A program made the translations under genes and the position numbers. From NCBI RefSeq assembly GCF_003330845.1, contig NZ_CP026121.1, positions 2,957,501 through 3,021,500 on the forward strand: a DNA stretch of 64,000 nt, in the 5' to 3' direction. The stretch's first letter is position 1, and the number at the start of each line of letters is the position of its first letter. The notes under the pieces were generated by a model, which made no database searches, was not told where the DNA came from, and saw only the letters and a program-made list of their open reading frames with translations. Positions 25,220 to 34,554 of this stretch are shown one piece after another. The stretch comes from Streptomyces sp. Go-475 (GTDB taxonomy: Bacteria > Actinomycetota > Actinomycetes > Streptomycetales > Streptomycetaceae).

Positions 25220-25247
25220 AGAAACCATGCTCCGCCCGTGCAGTTGA
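25220..25247 (+). promoter_or_regulatory. Weak sigma-BldN-like promoter of rdlB
   Basis: AGAAAC (25220-25225), 16 bp, AGTTGA (25242-25247): four and five of six. Weaker than the rdlA pair but at the same spacing and a similar distance (45 bp) from the start codon. Confidence 0.4.
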
Positions 25248-25292
25248 CCAGAACGCTCCGGAGGACGGGGTTTCCTCAGAAAGGACTGGTCA

Positions 25293-25688
25293 GTGATCAA
25301 GAAGGTTATTGCCACCGCGGCGATCGCCGCTTCCGTCATGGGAGCCTCCGCCGCCGCGGCCCCGCAGGCGCTGGCTGTAGGCGACGACAGTGGTCCGTCC
25401 AGCGTCAACGGCAACGGGGCGATGCAGAGCTTCGGCAACTCGTCCACGTACGGCAACATGAGCCCGCAGATGGCGCTGATCCAGGGCTCCTTCAACAAGC
25501 CGTGCATCGCCGTGAACGACCTGCCGATCGGTGTGGGCGCGCTCATCGGTATCCCGATCCAGGACATCCCGATCCTGTCGGACCACCAGCAGCAGCAGTG
25601 TGCCGAGAACTCCACCAACGCCAAGCGCGACGGTGCGCTGGCGCACCTGCTGGAGGACGTGTCGGTCCTGTCGGCGAACGGCGGCTGA
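25293..25688 (+). CDS. rdlB: Rodlin (RdlB-like)
   Basis: 131 residues, GTG 25293 behind AGAAAGGA. Same architecture as the divergent rodlin: signal peptide 1-28 ([17 protein letters not shown], ends PQALA), then [57 protein letters not shown] and an end VLSANGG. The two proteins are clearly paralogues of equal length from an inverted duplication. Function: rodlet-layer formation on aerial surfaces together with chaplins. A strong bidirectional terminator follows. Confidence 0.93.
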   Translation: MIKKVIATAAIAASVMGASAAAAPQALAVGDDSGPSSVNGNGAMQSFGNSSTYGNMSPQMALIQGSFNKPCIAVNDLPIGVGALIGIPIQDIPILSDHQQQQCAENSTNAKRDGALAHLLEDVSVLSANGG

Positions 25689-25705
25689 CACGACCCGCTC
25701 CGAAG

Positions 25706-25747
25706 GGGCGGGCCGCCGAGCGACTGCTCGGCGGCCCGCCCTCCTTT
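25706..25747. terminator. Strong bidirectional terminator between rdlB and the acyl-CoA ligase
   Basis: GGGCGGGCCGCCGAGC / GCTCGGCGGCCCGCCC, 16-bp perfect stem with a 4-nt loop and a following TCCTTT on the plus strand. It separates convergent genes. Confidence 0.85.
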
Positions 25748-25751
25748 GCGG

Positions 25752-27677
25752 TCAGGCCCGGCCCGCGTACAGCGCCTCGATCTGCTCCGCGTACGCGGCC
25801 GTCGCCGCCCGGCGCTTGACCTTCAGGGACGGGGTCAGCAGCCCGTTCTCCTCGGTGAAGTCGCCCTCGACGAGGGCGAAGGCGCGGATCGACTCGGCGC
25901 GCGAGACGGCCTCGTTGGCGTGGTCCACGGCCTTCTGGACGTCGGCGCGCAGGCGTTCGTCGTGGACGAGTTCGGACAGCGGGGTGTCGGCGGGCAGTCT
26001 GCGGACGGCGAGCCAGTGGGCGAGGGCGTCGGGGTCGAGGGTGATCAGGGCGGCGACGTAGGGGCGGTTGTCGCCGACGACGAGGCACTGGCCGACGGGT
26101 GGGCGGCTGCGCAGGCGGTCCTCCAGGACGGCCGGGGAGACGTTCTTGCCGCCGGTGGTGACGAGGATGTCCTTCTTGCGGCCGGTGATGGTGAGGTAGC
26201 CGTCCTCGTCGAGGGAGCCGAGGTCGCCGGTGGCGAACCAGCCGTCGTCCAGGACCTCGCCGGTCGCGGCCGGGTTGTTCCAGTAGGCGCCGAAGACGAT
26301 GCCGCCCTTGACGAGGACCTCGCCGTCGTCGGCGATGCGGACGGCGGTGCCGGGGACCGGCAGGCCGACCGTGCCGGGGCGGGGGGCCAGGGGCGGGACG
26401 ATGGTGGCGGCGGCGGTCGTCTCGGTGAGGCCGTAGCCCTCGTAGATGAGGATGCCGGCCGCGTAGAAGAAGAGGTTGAGCTCGCGGTCCAGGGGGCTGC
26501 CGCCGCTGATGGCGTAGCGCAGGCGGCCGCCGAGTTCCTTGCGGATGCGGCGGTAGACGAGCAGGTCGTACAGGGCGTGGGCGGCGCGCAGGCCCGGGCC
26601 CGGTCCCTTGCCGCGGCCCAGGAACTGGTTCATGTGGGCCTGGCCGAAGCGGACGGCGATGCGGTGGGCGCGGTCGAAGGAGGAGCCGCGGCCGAGCCTC
26701 TCGGCGGTGGCGCGGCCGGTGTCGTGGATCTTCTCGAACAGGTACGGGACGCCGACCAGGAAAGTGGGGCGGAACGCCCTGAGGGCCGGGCGGAGTTCGT
26801 CGGGTTTGATGCTCGGGCAGTGGCCGATCTCGATGCGGCCCATCAGGCAGGCGATCTGCAGGGTGCGGCCGAGGATGTGCGCGAGCGGCAGGAAGAGGAG
26901 CGTCGAGGCGGTCTCGCCGGTGACCTCCTTGAACATGGGGTGCAGCAGTTCGACGGTGTTGGCCGCCTCGGCGTGCAGGTTGGCGTGGGTGAGGACGCAG
27001 CCCTTGGGGCGGCCGGTGGTGCCGGAGGTGTAGCAGAGAGTCGCGGTGGTGTCGGGGGCCAGGGCCGTACGGCGCTTGGTGACCTCCTCGTCGGCCACGT
27101 CCCGGCCGAGGGCGGTGAGGTCGTCGAGGGCGCCGCCGTCGAGTTGCCAGACGCGCGGGGGCCGCGGGTGGTCCGCCGTGCCGGTCAGGACCGTGTCGGC
27201 GTTCTCGGCCGTCTCCGTGACGACGTGGCGGGCGCCCGAGTCGCGGACGATCCACTCCACCTGGTCGGCGGAGGAGGTGGCGTAGACCGGGACGGTCTGG
27301 CCGCCGGCGGACCAGATCGCGAAGTCCAGGACCGTCCACTCGTAGCGGGTGCGGGACATCACCGCGACGCGGCCGCCCGGTTCGAGGCCGGCCGCGATCA
27401 GGCCCTTGGCCACGGCGGTGACCTCGCGGGCGAACGCCGCCGCCGTGACGGGCTGCCAGGTGCCGTGCCGTTCGCGGCGCAGGACCACGGCGTCGGGGGC
27501 CTCGGCCGCGTTGGTGTACGGGAGGTCGGCGATGCTGCCGGTCGTCGGGCGGGGCGCGAGGGGGGCCACGCGGGCCTCGCGGACGACGCCCCGCTCGTCC
27601 CGGACGGTCTCCGCCTTCGTGCGGATCGCCAGGTCGGTGCGCTGCTTCGCCCGTTTCAGATCCTTGCGTACGCCCAT
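25752..27677 (-). CDS. Long-chain fatty-acid-CoA ligase (FadD15-type)
   Basis: 641 residues. ANL-superfamily enzyme that adenylates a fatty acid and transfers it to CoA. The AMP-binding P-loop YTSGTTGRPKG lies at about 216-226, GYGLTET and the adenylate-binding YWNNPAATGEVLDDGWFATGD follow, and the hinge/lid GRKKDILVTTGGKNVSP completes the family set. Length and the N-terminal RKDLKRAKQRTDLAIRTKAE extension fit the FadD15 subgroup (long-chain substrates, 600+ residues). ATG 27677. Single gene; an operator-like inverted repeat lies upstream at 27741-27773, suggesting fatty-acid-responsive control. Confidence 0.92.
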   Translation of the reverse strand: MGVRKDLKRAKQRTDLAIRTKAETVRDERGVVREARVAPLAPRPTTGSIADLPYTNAAEAPDAVVLRRERHGTWQPVTAAAFAREVTAVAKGLIAAGLEPGGRVAVMSRTRYEWTVLDFAIWSAGGQTVPVYATSSADQVEWIVRDSGARHVVTETAENADTVLTGTADHPRPPRVWQLDGGALDDLTALGRDVADEEVTKRRTALAPDTTATLCYTSGTTGRPKGCVLTHANLHAEAANTVELLHPMFKEVTGETASTLLFLPLAHILGRTLQIACLMGRIEIGHCPSIKPDELRPALRAFRPTFLVGVPYLFEKIHDTGRATAERLGRGSSFDRAHRIAVRFGQAHMNQFLGRGKGPGPGLRAAHALYDLLVYRRIRKELGGRLRYAISGGSPLDRELNLFFYAAGILIYEGYGLTETTAAATIVPPLAPRPGTVGLPVPGTAVRIADDGEVLVKGGIVFGAYWNNPAATGEVLDDGWFATGDLGSLDEDGYLTITGRKKDILVTTGGKNVSPAVLEDRLRSRPPVGQCLVVGDNRPYVAALITLDPDALAHWLAVRRLPADTPLSELVHDERLRADVQKAVDHANEAVSRAESIRAFALVEGDFTEENGLLTPSLKVKRRAATAAYAEQIEALYAGRA

Positions 27678-27740
27678 GACGGCTCCCGGTCGTGGATGAG
27701 GCTGACGTGCTGCCGCTCGTACGCACGTGCCCGCACGAGT

Positions 27741-27773
27741 ACTTACTCTGGAGTCAACTTACTCATGCGTAAG
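27741..27773. promoter_or_regulatory. Operator-like repeats upstream of the acyl-CoA ligase
   Basis: Direct repeat ACTTACTC at 27741-27748 and 27757-27764, the second forming the inverted repeat CTTAC-tcatgc-GTAAG (27758-27773). The AT-richer sequence stands out in this DNA. It would suit a TetR-type fatty-acid regulator; which one is unknown. Confidence 0.5.
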
Positions 27774-27793
27774 GATAGGTCAATGGGCCGGGG

Positions 27794-29299
27794 TCACTTC
27801 AGGCGGTTCGCGGTGCCGATCGCCTCGGCGAGGCGGCGGATCTCCTCGTCCTCCGTGCGGTCCGCGAGGTCGTCGGCGCGCTCGGAGAGTTCGCCGAGCC
27901 GCGGGGCGCCGGGCAGGGAGGGGCCGTCGTCGCCGAGGGCGTCGGCGAAGTAGGCGGCCGTGGCGGCGGTCTTCAGGCCGCGGCTCGCGCTCCAGACGGA
28001 GTCGTCGAGGGCGTCGGCCTCCAGGTCGCCGCTCTCCTCGTGCGGGGCGCGGGTGTCGGGGTCGAGCCAGCGGACGGTGGCGGTGGCGAGGTGGCCCTCC
28101 GCGCCGGGCTCGGTGCGGACGGCGTACAGCGCGGTGACGGTGTGGCCGGGGCCGACCTCGCCGCCGTCGACGCGGTCGTCGCGGAAGTCCTCGTCGGCGA
28201 CCCGGCGGTTGTCGTAGCCGATCAGGCGGAACTCCTCGACCGTCTCCGGGTCGAAGGCGACCTGGGCCTTGGCGTCGCGGGCGGTGAGGTCGATGTGGCG
28301 CGGGAGGTCCTCGCAGAAGACCTTGCGGGCCTCGTCCTCGTCGGAGACGTAGACGGTGTGGCCGTCGCCCTTGTCGGCGAGGGTCTCCATGAGGGCGTCG
28401 CCGTAGTCGCTGCCGACGCCGACGCCGAAGAGGGTGATGCCGTGCTCGCGGCGTTCGCCGGCGATCTTCTCCAGGATGCTGTCCGCGTCGGTGTCGCCGG
28501 TGTTGGCGAGGGCGTCGGAGACCAGGACGACCCGGTTGGTGGCGCCTTCGCGCAGGCCCTCGACGGCGGTCTCGTAGCCGGTCTCGACGCCGGCGCCGAG
28601 GTTGGTGGAGTTCTGGATGTCCAGGTCGTCGATGGCGTCCTGGATCTCGTCGCGGTTGCCGTCGAGGCGGGTCATGGGCAGGACGGTCTCGGCCTCGTCG
28701 CTGAAGGTGACGAGCGCGACCGAGTCGTCGTCGCGCAGCCGGTCCGTCATCACGGCGAGGGACTCCTGGGCGAGGTCCAGGCGGCCCGGTTCGGCCATGG
28801 AGCCGGAGACGTCGATGACGAACGTCAGGGCGGCGGGCGGGCGTTCGCCGCCGCGTTCCGCGGTGCGGGTGGCGAGGCCGACGCGGACCAGGGACCAGTC
28901 CTCGTCGTCGGTGCGGGCGCCGTCGACGGTGACCGAGAAGCCGTCGCCGTCGGGGCGTTCGTAGTCCTGGCGGAAGCTGTTGACGAACTCCTCGGGGCGG
29001 ACCGTCGACGGGTCGGGCAGGCGGCCGTCGGCGAGGGCGCGGCGGGTGTAGTCGTAGGAGGCGGTGTCGACGTCGAGGGCGAAGGTGGAGAGGTGGCCGG
29101 GGTCTTCGCGGAGGTCGTCCCGCTCGCTCGTGCCGTCCTCGTCGCCGTGGGCGGGTGCGGGTTCGCCCGCGCCGTACTCCGGGCGGTCGGCGGCCTTGCT
29201 GCCCTCGCCGGTGTCGCCGCCCCCGCTGCACGCGGTGAGCAGCAGGCCGCCCGCCGCCGTGAGGGCGAGCAGCAGTTTTCGCGTCCGGTACCGCTCCAT
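27794..29299 (-). CDS. Lipoprotein with von Willebrand factor A domain (YfbK-like)
   Basis: 501 residues, ATG 29299 behind AGGGGG. Lipoprotein signal with lipobox LLTAC, lipidated Cys24. A conserved N-terminal domain (STFALDVDTASYDYTRRALA, VRPEEFVNSFRQDY) precedes the VWA domain with an intact MIDAS, DVSGS at 163-167. The C-terminal domain ends in helical DLADRTEDEEIRRLAEAIG. The domain order is that of the widespread YfbK/YfbL 'Ca-activated chloride channel-like' lipoproteins, whose real function is unknown, probably metal-dependent protein binding on the outer face of the membrane. Single gene facing left toward the acyl-CoA ligase. Confidence 0.9.
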   Translation of the reverse strand: MERYRTRKLLLALTAAGGLLLTACSGGGDTGEGSKAADRPEYGAGEPAPAHGDEDGTSERDDLREDPGHLSTFALDVDTASYDYTRRALADGRLPDPSTVRPEEFVNSFRQDYERPDGDGFSVTVDGARTDDEDWSLVRVGLATRTAERGGERPPAALTFVIDVSGSMAEPGRLDLAQESLAVMTDRLRDDDSVALVTFSDEAETVLPMTRLDGNRDEIQDAIDDLDIQNSTNLGAGVETGYETAVEGLREGATNRVVLVSDALANTGDTDADSILEKIAGERREHGITLFGVGVGSDYGDALMETLADKGDGHTVYVSDEDEARKVFCEDLPRHIDLTARDAKAQVAFDPETVEEFRLIGYDNRRVADEDFRDDRVDGGEVGPGHTVTALYAVRTEPGAEGHLATATVRWLDPDTRAPHEESGDLEADALDDSVWSASRGLKTAATAAYFADALGDDGPSLPGAPRLGELSERADDLADRTEDEEIRRLAEAIGTANRLK

Positions 29300-29448
29300 C
29301 GTCCGTACCCCCTGGGTCCGTTGGTGTCGCGCTTCTTGCGACTGTGACGGCGCGGGGGGCCGGAACGTGCGGTACGGAGCGTTGCGGAAGCGTCTCGAAG
29401 CGGCCACGGAGGCGGCCGTTCGAGACCGGTGGGTGATCCTCCGTTGAC

Positions 29449-30315
29449 CTAGGAGACGACGTCCTTGCGGGCGAAACCGCGGAAGGCCAGGGCGAACAGC
29501 ACGAGCGCGTACGTTACCGAGATCGAGGTGCCCTGGATCATGTCCGTCCACTGCAACTGCGGCTGGACGGCGTCGAGCCAGGCGTACTGCCAGTGCGCGG
29601 GCAGGAAGTCGCGCCAGTCGCCGAGGGCCGTCACCTCGTCGAGGACGCTGCCGATGATGGTGAGGAACACCGCGCCGCCGACCGCGCCGAGCGGGGCGTC
29701 CGTGCGGGTCGACAGCCAGAACGCCAGGGCGGCGGTGACCAGTTGGGACACCATGATGTACGCGACGACGATCAGCAGGCGCTGGGCGGCGGTGCCGGTC
29801 GGGAGCGTGCCGCCGGTGGGCAGCTGGAGCGGGCCCCAGCCGTAGGCGGCCGTGCCGACGGCCAGGGCGACGACCGGCAGCAGGACGAGCGCGGCCAGGC
29901 TGAGGGTGAGCCCCACGGAGAGCTTGGACCACAGCAGCCGGGCCCGGGGCACGGGCGCCGCGAGCAGGTAGCGCAGGGACGACCAGCTCGCCTCCGAGGC
30001 GACCGTGTCGCCGCAGAACAGGGCGACGGGGATGACGAGCAGGAACCCGGCGGAGGCGAAGAGGTTGACCGCGGCGAAGTTGGCTCCGGACGCGGTCGCC
30101 GTGTCCATGAGGTTCACGCGCTGGTTGCCGCCGCCCGGCTCGCCGCCGACCTGGAAGGCGACGAGCAGGACGAGCGGCAGGGCGAACAGGACGCCGCCCA
30201 TGACCTGGGTGCGGCGCCGCTTCAGCTGCCGGACCAGCTCGACGCGGAAGGGCAGGGTGCGGCCCGCGCGGTAGCCGTCGGCGACCTCGACGGGCGGCTC
30301 GGCGAGCGTGCTCAT
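29449..30315 (-). CDS. ABC-2-type transporter permease
   Basis: 288 residues, six predicted membrane helices (for example GVLFALPLVLLVAFQVGG, GFLLVIPVALFCG, LAALVLLPVVALAVG). An ABC-2 family mark is TVASEASWSSLRYLLAAPVPRARLLWSKL. ATG 30315 overlaps the end of the ATPase-hydrolase gene by 4 bp (ATGA), so the two are co-translated and form one transporter. Cargo unknown; the fused extracytoplasmic hydrolase in the partner suggests a peptide or ester substrate is processed on the outside. Confidence 0.88.
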   Translation of the reverse strand: MSTLAEPPVEVADGYRAGRTLPFRVELVRQLKRRRTQVMGGVLFALPLVLLVAFQVGGEPGGGNQRVNLMDTATASGANFAAVNLFASAGFLLVIPVALFCGDTVASEASWSSLRYLLAAPVPRARLLWSKLSVGLTLSLAALVLLPVVALAVGTAAYGWGPLQLPTGGTLPTGTAAQRLLIVVAYIMVSQLVTAALAFWLSTRTDAPLGAVGGAVFLTIIGSVLDEVTALGDWRDFLPAHWQYAWLDAVQPQLQWTDMIQGTSISVTYALVLFALAFRGFARKDVVS

Positions 30316-32966
30316 GCTTCGGCTCCGATCAGGGTGAGGAAGGCGTCCTCCAGGCGGCGGTGCGGGCCGACCGAGCGCACGGCCACGTCCAGCCGTACGA
30401 GGTCGGCGACCAGGCGCTGCGGGGTGCCGTCGGCGTCGAGCTGGACGAGGAGGCCCTCGTCGGCGCGTACGGCCGAGGCGACGCCCGGCAGCGCGGCGAC
30501 CTTCTCGACGACGGGCTCGTCCACCGGCGTGGCCGTGCCCACCAGGAGCGTGTCGCCCGAGCCGACGATGTCCGCCACCGGGCCCGCTTGGACGAGCTGC
30601 CCGTGGTCCATCACGACCAGGTGGGTGCAGGTCTGCTCCACCTCGGCGAGGAGGTGGCTGGAGACGATGACCGTGCGGCCGGCGGCGGCGTAGCGGATCA
30701 TCACCTCGCGCATCTCGCGGATCTGGGGCGGGTCGAGGCCGTTGGTCGGCTCGTCGAGGATGAGCAGGTCGGGCAGGCCGAGCATGGCCTGGGCTATGGC
30801 GAGGCGCTGGCGCATGCCCTGGGAGTAGGTGCGCACCGCCCGGGCGAGGGCGTCGCCCAGGCCCGCGATCTGCAGGGCCTCCTCCATGTGCGCGTCCTCG
30901 GCGGGGCGGCCGGTGGCGCGCCAGTACAGCTCCAGGTTCTCGCGGCCGGACAGGTGCGGCAGGAAGCCCGCGCCCTCGACGAAGGCGCCGACCCGGGAGA
31001 GCACCGGGGCGCCCGCGCTGATGGCGTGGCCGAAGACGCGGATCTCGCCGCCGTCGGGCTTGATGAGTCCCATCAGCATGCGCAGGGTGGTCGTCTTGCC
31101 CGCTCCGTTGGGGCCGAGGAGGCCCAGGACCTGGCCCTTCTCCACGCGGAAGGACAGGTCCTTGACGGCGTACCGGTCGGAGGACTTGGCGTACCGCTTG
31201 GTCAGGCCGGTGATCTGGAGGGGGACCTCGGCGAGTTCGGGGTCCGGCGGTGCCGGGGCGGCGGTACGGCGGCGGCCCGTGAGGACCAGCGCCAGGGCGA
31301 TGCCGGCGCCGGCCAGCGGCAGCCACCACACCCAGGCGGGCAGCGGGCCCTGCGTGTTGCTCTGGCCGAGGCCCGAGGGGACCTTCAGGTCGCCCTTGAG
31401 GGAGACGGTGTAGGTCGCCGGGGCCGCCGGGGAGGCGTAGCCGAGGTCGGTGGAGGCGAGGACCAGGCGCAGGCGGTGGCCGTCGTCGATCTCGTGGTCG
31501 ATCGCCGGGAGGGTGATGGTGACGTCCTTGCCGGCCTTGGCGCCCTCGACCCTGACGGGGGTGACGAGCTGGGAGGGCAGCACCGGCTGGGTGCCGCCGG
31601 GGCCGACGTCGTAGACCTTGGCGAAGAGGACGGCGTCGTCGCTGGTGGACTTCACATGGACGGTGGCGGTGGGCGAGCCGGTGATCTGGAGGTCCTCGTG
31701 GAACGGCGCGGACTCGAAGGCGGCGAACTGGCCGGGGAAGTCGAGGGAGACGCCGATGCCGAGGGTGGACAGCTGGCTCAGGCCGCCGGCGCCGCCGAGG
31801 CCGGGGAGGGCGGAGACGCCGGGCGGGCTGGCGCCGGGCGGGTTGTCGAAGCTCTGCTCGCGGCCGGTCAGGGCGATGGAGCGCTGCTTGCTCTCCAGGC
31901 CGGGGTAGCGGTCCGAGGTCACGCCGGTGAGGCGGGGTTCGCCGTCGCCGGAGCCCAGGCCGAGGGTGCGGGTGACGCGGAAGGCGGGGCCGGTGTCGGC
32001 GCTCTTGTCGTCCTTCAGGTAGCGGTCGAACCAGGTCTTCACGCGGTCCTGGACGCGGCCGGTCTCCATGTCGCCGCCGTCGTGGCCGCCGGCGATCCAG
32101 TCGACGTCGACGGGGGCGCCGTTCGCGCGGATGGCCTTCGCCGCCTGGTCGGCCTGGCCGAGCGGGAAGAGGGAGTCGGACTGGCCCTGCATCAGCAGCG
32201 TCGGCACCTTGATGTCCTTGCCGACGGCCGACGGCGACCGCTCGTCCAGCAGCTTGCGCGCCTCGGCGTCGGGCTTGCCGGACTCGGCGACCCGCTCGTA
32301 CATCCGGCACAGCGCGGGCTCGAACTTCTCGCAGCCGCCGCCGGAGTTGACGAAGATGCCGGCCCACAGCTTCTTGAACACGCCGTTCGGGAACAGCGCG
32401 TCGGCGAGGTTCCAGTACGTGATCGCCGGGGCGATGGCGTCCACGCGCCGGTCGTGGCCGGCCGTGAGCAGGGCGATGGCGCCGCCGTAGGAACCGCCGG
32501 CCATGCCGACGCGGGGGTCGCCCTTCTTGTCGAGCTCGACCTGGGGCTGCTGCGCCAGCCAGTCGATGAGCTTGGAGACGTCGGCGACCTCGCCCTTGGG
32601 GTCGTTCAGCCCGATCTTCCCGGTCGACTTGCCGAAGCCGCGGGCCGACCAGGTCAGCACCGCGTAGCCGTCCCGGGCGAGGTCCTGGGCCTGCTGCCGG
32701 ACGTCGTTCTTGCTGCCACCGAAGCCGTGTCCGAGGAGGACGGCGGGGCGGCGGCCGGCTCCTCCGGAGGTGAAGAAGGAGGTGTCGATGCGCACGCCGT
32801 CCCCGGTGTCCAGGAGCCGGTCCGTGCGGTGCACCGGGGGCGCTTCGTCGCCGGCGACGGCCGTCCACGTCCCCGCGCCCGCGAGAACGACGACGGCGGC
32901 CCCGGCGGCAAGGAGCCTCCGAGGCCTCCGAAGCAGCCCGTTCAGTCCGGGCAGTCGAAGATCCAT
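30312..32966 (-). CDS. Fusion of extracytoplasmic alpha/beta hydrolase and ABC transporter ATPase
   Basis: 884 residues. N-terminal signal-anchor helix 19-36; alpha/beta hydrolase of the X-Pro dipeptidyl-peptidase/CocE (S15) type from about 50 to 530, with catalytic Ser159 (GGSYGG), Asp264 (GQSDSLFP), His295 (GGHDGG) and a C-terminal jelly-roll (SPTATVHVKSTSDDAVLFAK). A second helix at 545-563 (WLPLAGAGIALALVL) returns the chain to the cytoplasm, where 580-884 is a complete ABC ATPase: Walker A GPNGAGKT (618-625), signature YSQGMRQRL, Walker B LLILDEPTNGLDP, H-loop SSHLL. An enzyme outside and its energy source inside share one chain. Operon with the permease at 29449. Confidence 0.9.
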   Translation of the reverse strand: MDLRLPGLNGLLRRPRRLLAAGAAVVVLAGAGTWTAVAGDEAPPVHRTDRLLDTGDGVRIDTSFFTSGGAGRRPAVLLGHGFGGSKNDVRQQAQDLARDGYAVLTWSARGFGKSTGKIGLNDPKGEVADVSKLIDWLAQQPQVELDKKGDPRVGMAGGSYGGAIALLTAGHDRRVDAIAPAITYWNLADALFPNGVFKKLWAGIFVNSGGGCEKFEPALCRMYERVAESGKPDAEARKLLDERSPSAVGKDIKVPTLLMQGQSDSLFPLGQADQAAKAIRANGAPVDVDWIAGGHDGGDMETGRVQDRVKTWFDRYLKDDKSADTGPAFRVTRTLGLGSGDGEPRLTGVTSDRYPGLESKQRSIALTGREQSFDNPPGASPPGVSALPGLGGAGGLSQLSTLGIGVSLDFPGQFAAFESAPFHEDLQITGSPTATVHVKSTSDDAVLFAKVYDVGPGGTQPVLPSQLVTPVRVEGAKAGKDVTITLPAIDHEIDDGHRLRLVLASTDLGYASPAAPATYTVSLKGDLKVPSGLGQSNTQGPLPAWVWWLPLAGAGIALALVLTGRRRTAAPAPPDPELAEVPLQITGLTKRYAKSSDRYAVKDLSFRVEKGQVLGLLGPNGAGKTTTLRMLMGLIKPDGGEIRVFGHAISAGAPVLSRVGAFVEGAGFLPHLSGRENLELYWRATGRPAEDAHMEEALQIAGLGDALARAVRTYSQGMRQRLAIAQAMLGLPDLLILDEPTNGLDPPQIREMREVMIRYAAAGRTVIVSSHLLAEVEQTCTHLVVMDHGQLVQAGPVADIVGSGDTLLVGTATPVDEPVVEKVAALPGVASAVRADEGLLVQLDADGTPQRLVADLVRLDVAVRSVGPHRRLEDAFLTLIGAEA

Positions 32967-33165
32967 GCGTCAACGGTACGGGGTGAACCTGTCGATGAGT
33001 TGTCGACCGGAGACCGAAGTGCGGGGCCTTCCAGGGGTGTACACGGAGTTCGCGGCGTACTGCGGGTGGTGTACGGCTTCGAGCTCGGCGGGGGCTGTGC
33101 GTTGCCGGGCGCGGGGTGCGTTGTGGCCTTTCGCGCAGTTCCCCGCGCCCCTGAAGAGCAGGCCC

Positions 33166-34554
33166 CTACGCCTCCGGTACTGACACCAGCCAGCGGGTCT
33201 CCCTGCGCGGGCGGAGGTACAGGGCCCAGTACAGGGTGGCCGCCGCCGTGATGCCGCCCGTCCAGAGCAGGTACGCCGGGTCCTGCCGCGTCAGGATGTA
33301 GACCAGGACCACGATGAGCACGAGCGGGGCCGCGGGCCACAGGGGCATGCGCCAGGCCGGGGTGTGCTTGTGGGTGCCGTGGCGGGAGAGCAGGGCGGCG
33401 ACGGCGACCAGGAGGTACATGCCCGTCACCGAGACGCCCGTGACGCCGTAGAGGGTGTCCAGGTTCACGAAGCACAGGGCCGCGCCGGGGACGCCGACCG
33501 CGAGGGTGGAGACCCAGGGGGAGCCGAAGCGGCCGAGGCGGGAGAAGAGGGTGTTGACCGGGGTGGGCCAGGCCTTGTCGCGGGCCGAGGCGAACAGGAC
33601 GCGGGAGTTCTGGATGACCATGACGATCCCGGCGTTGATGATCGCGAGGGCCACGCAGAGGCTGACGAACGTGCCGACGGCCGTGTTGGACCAGGCGGTG
33701 ACCATGGTGCCGATGTCCCCGCCGGTGAGGGCGGCGAGGTCGGGGGCGCCCAGGGTGATGGCCGCGACCGGGACCAGGATGATGACGGCGGAGATGGCGA
33801 GGGTCGCCAGGACCGTACGGGCCACCGTGCGGCGGGGGTTCTCCAGTTCCTCGGAGAGGTAGACCGCCGTGGAGAAGCCCTGCGTGACGAACAGGGCGAT
33901 CGCGAGGCCGGAGACCACCAGGAGCGCGGTCACCGTGTCCGGGGTGCCGTCCGGGCCCGCCACCTGCATCGAGACCAGGCTGTCCGCGCCGCGCTCGGCG
34001 TGCGTGAAGCCCAGGACCGCCACGACCGCCGCCGCGATGACCTCCAGGACCAGGAAGACGCCGGTGATCCACGCGTTGGCCCGCAGGTCGAGCAGGCCGG
34101 CGAGGGTCGCGAGGAGCATCACCGAGGCTCCCGTCCAGGACGGGTCGAGGTGGACCAGCGGGGCGAGGTAGTCGGCCGTGCCCATCGCGATGACCGGCGG
34201 GACGATCATCACGACCAGGAGGGACAGCACGAAGACCAGCCAGCCCGCTAGGCGTCCGGCCAGCGTCGAGACCATGGCGTACTCGCCGCCCGCGCTGGGG
34301 ACGAGGGTGCCCAGCTCCGAGTAGCAGAACGCCACGGCGATGCAGAGCAGCGAGCCGATGGCGATCGTCAGGGCCGTGGCGGTGCCGAGCGTGCCGAACA
34401 GGTCGGGGACCACCACGAAGAGGGTGGAGGCGGGGGTGACGCAGGAGAGGGTCAGGAGGGTGCCGCCGACGACTCCGATGGAGCGCTTCAGCTTCTTGGG
34501 GCCGCCCGACGCCTGCGCGACGGCGGCCTCGACAGGGGTGATGGTGTCGGTCAC
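33166..34554 (-). CDS. APC-superfamily amino acid/polyamine permease
   Basis: 462 residues, about twelve membrane helices, GTG 34554. Family block near the N-terminus: SIGVVGGTLLTLSCVTPAST, then YSELGTLVPSAGGEY (helix 2/3) and a middle ARTVLATLAIS loop. Cation-coupled uptake or exchange of amino acids or amines; the exact substrate is not deducible. It lies downstream of the inositol genes in the same orientation but is separated from mmsA by a strong hairpin (34671-34705) and so is probably an independent transcript. Confidence 0.88.
   Translation of the reverse strand: MTDTITPVEAAVAQASGGPKKLKRSIGVVGGTLLTLSCVTPASTLFVVVPDLFGTLGTATALTIAIGSLLCIAVAFCYSELGTLVPSAGGEYAMVSTLAGRLAGWLVFVLSLLVVMIVPPVIAMGTADYLAPLVHLDPSWTGASVMLLATLAGLLDLRANAWITGVFLVLEVIAAAVVAVLGFTHAERGADSLVSMQVAGPDGTPDTVTALLVVSGLAIALFVTQGFSTAVYLSEELENPRRTVARTVLATLAISAVIILVPVAAITLGAPDLAALTGGDIGTMVTAWSNTAVGTFVSLCVALAIINAGIVMVIQNSRVLFASARDKAWPTPVNTLFSRLGRFGSPWVSTLAVGVPGAALCFVNLDTLYGVTGVSVTGMYLLVAVAALLSRHGTHKHTPAWRMPLWPAAPLVLIVVLVYILTRQDPAYLLWTGGITAAATLYWALYLRPRRETRWLVSVPEA

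Noticed and set aside
30360..33251. 963-codon open frame on the plus strand opposite the hydrolase-ABC fusion
   Set aside because: Same antisense effect; no domains, no ribosome binding site, and the minus-strand protein has all catalytic motifs.
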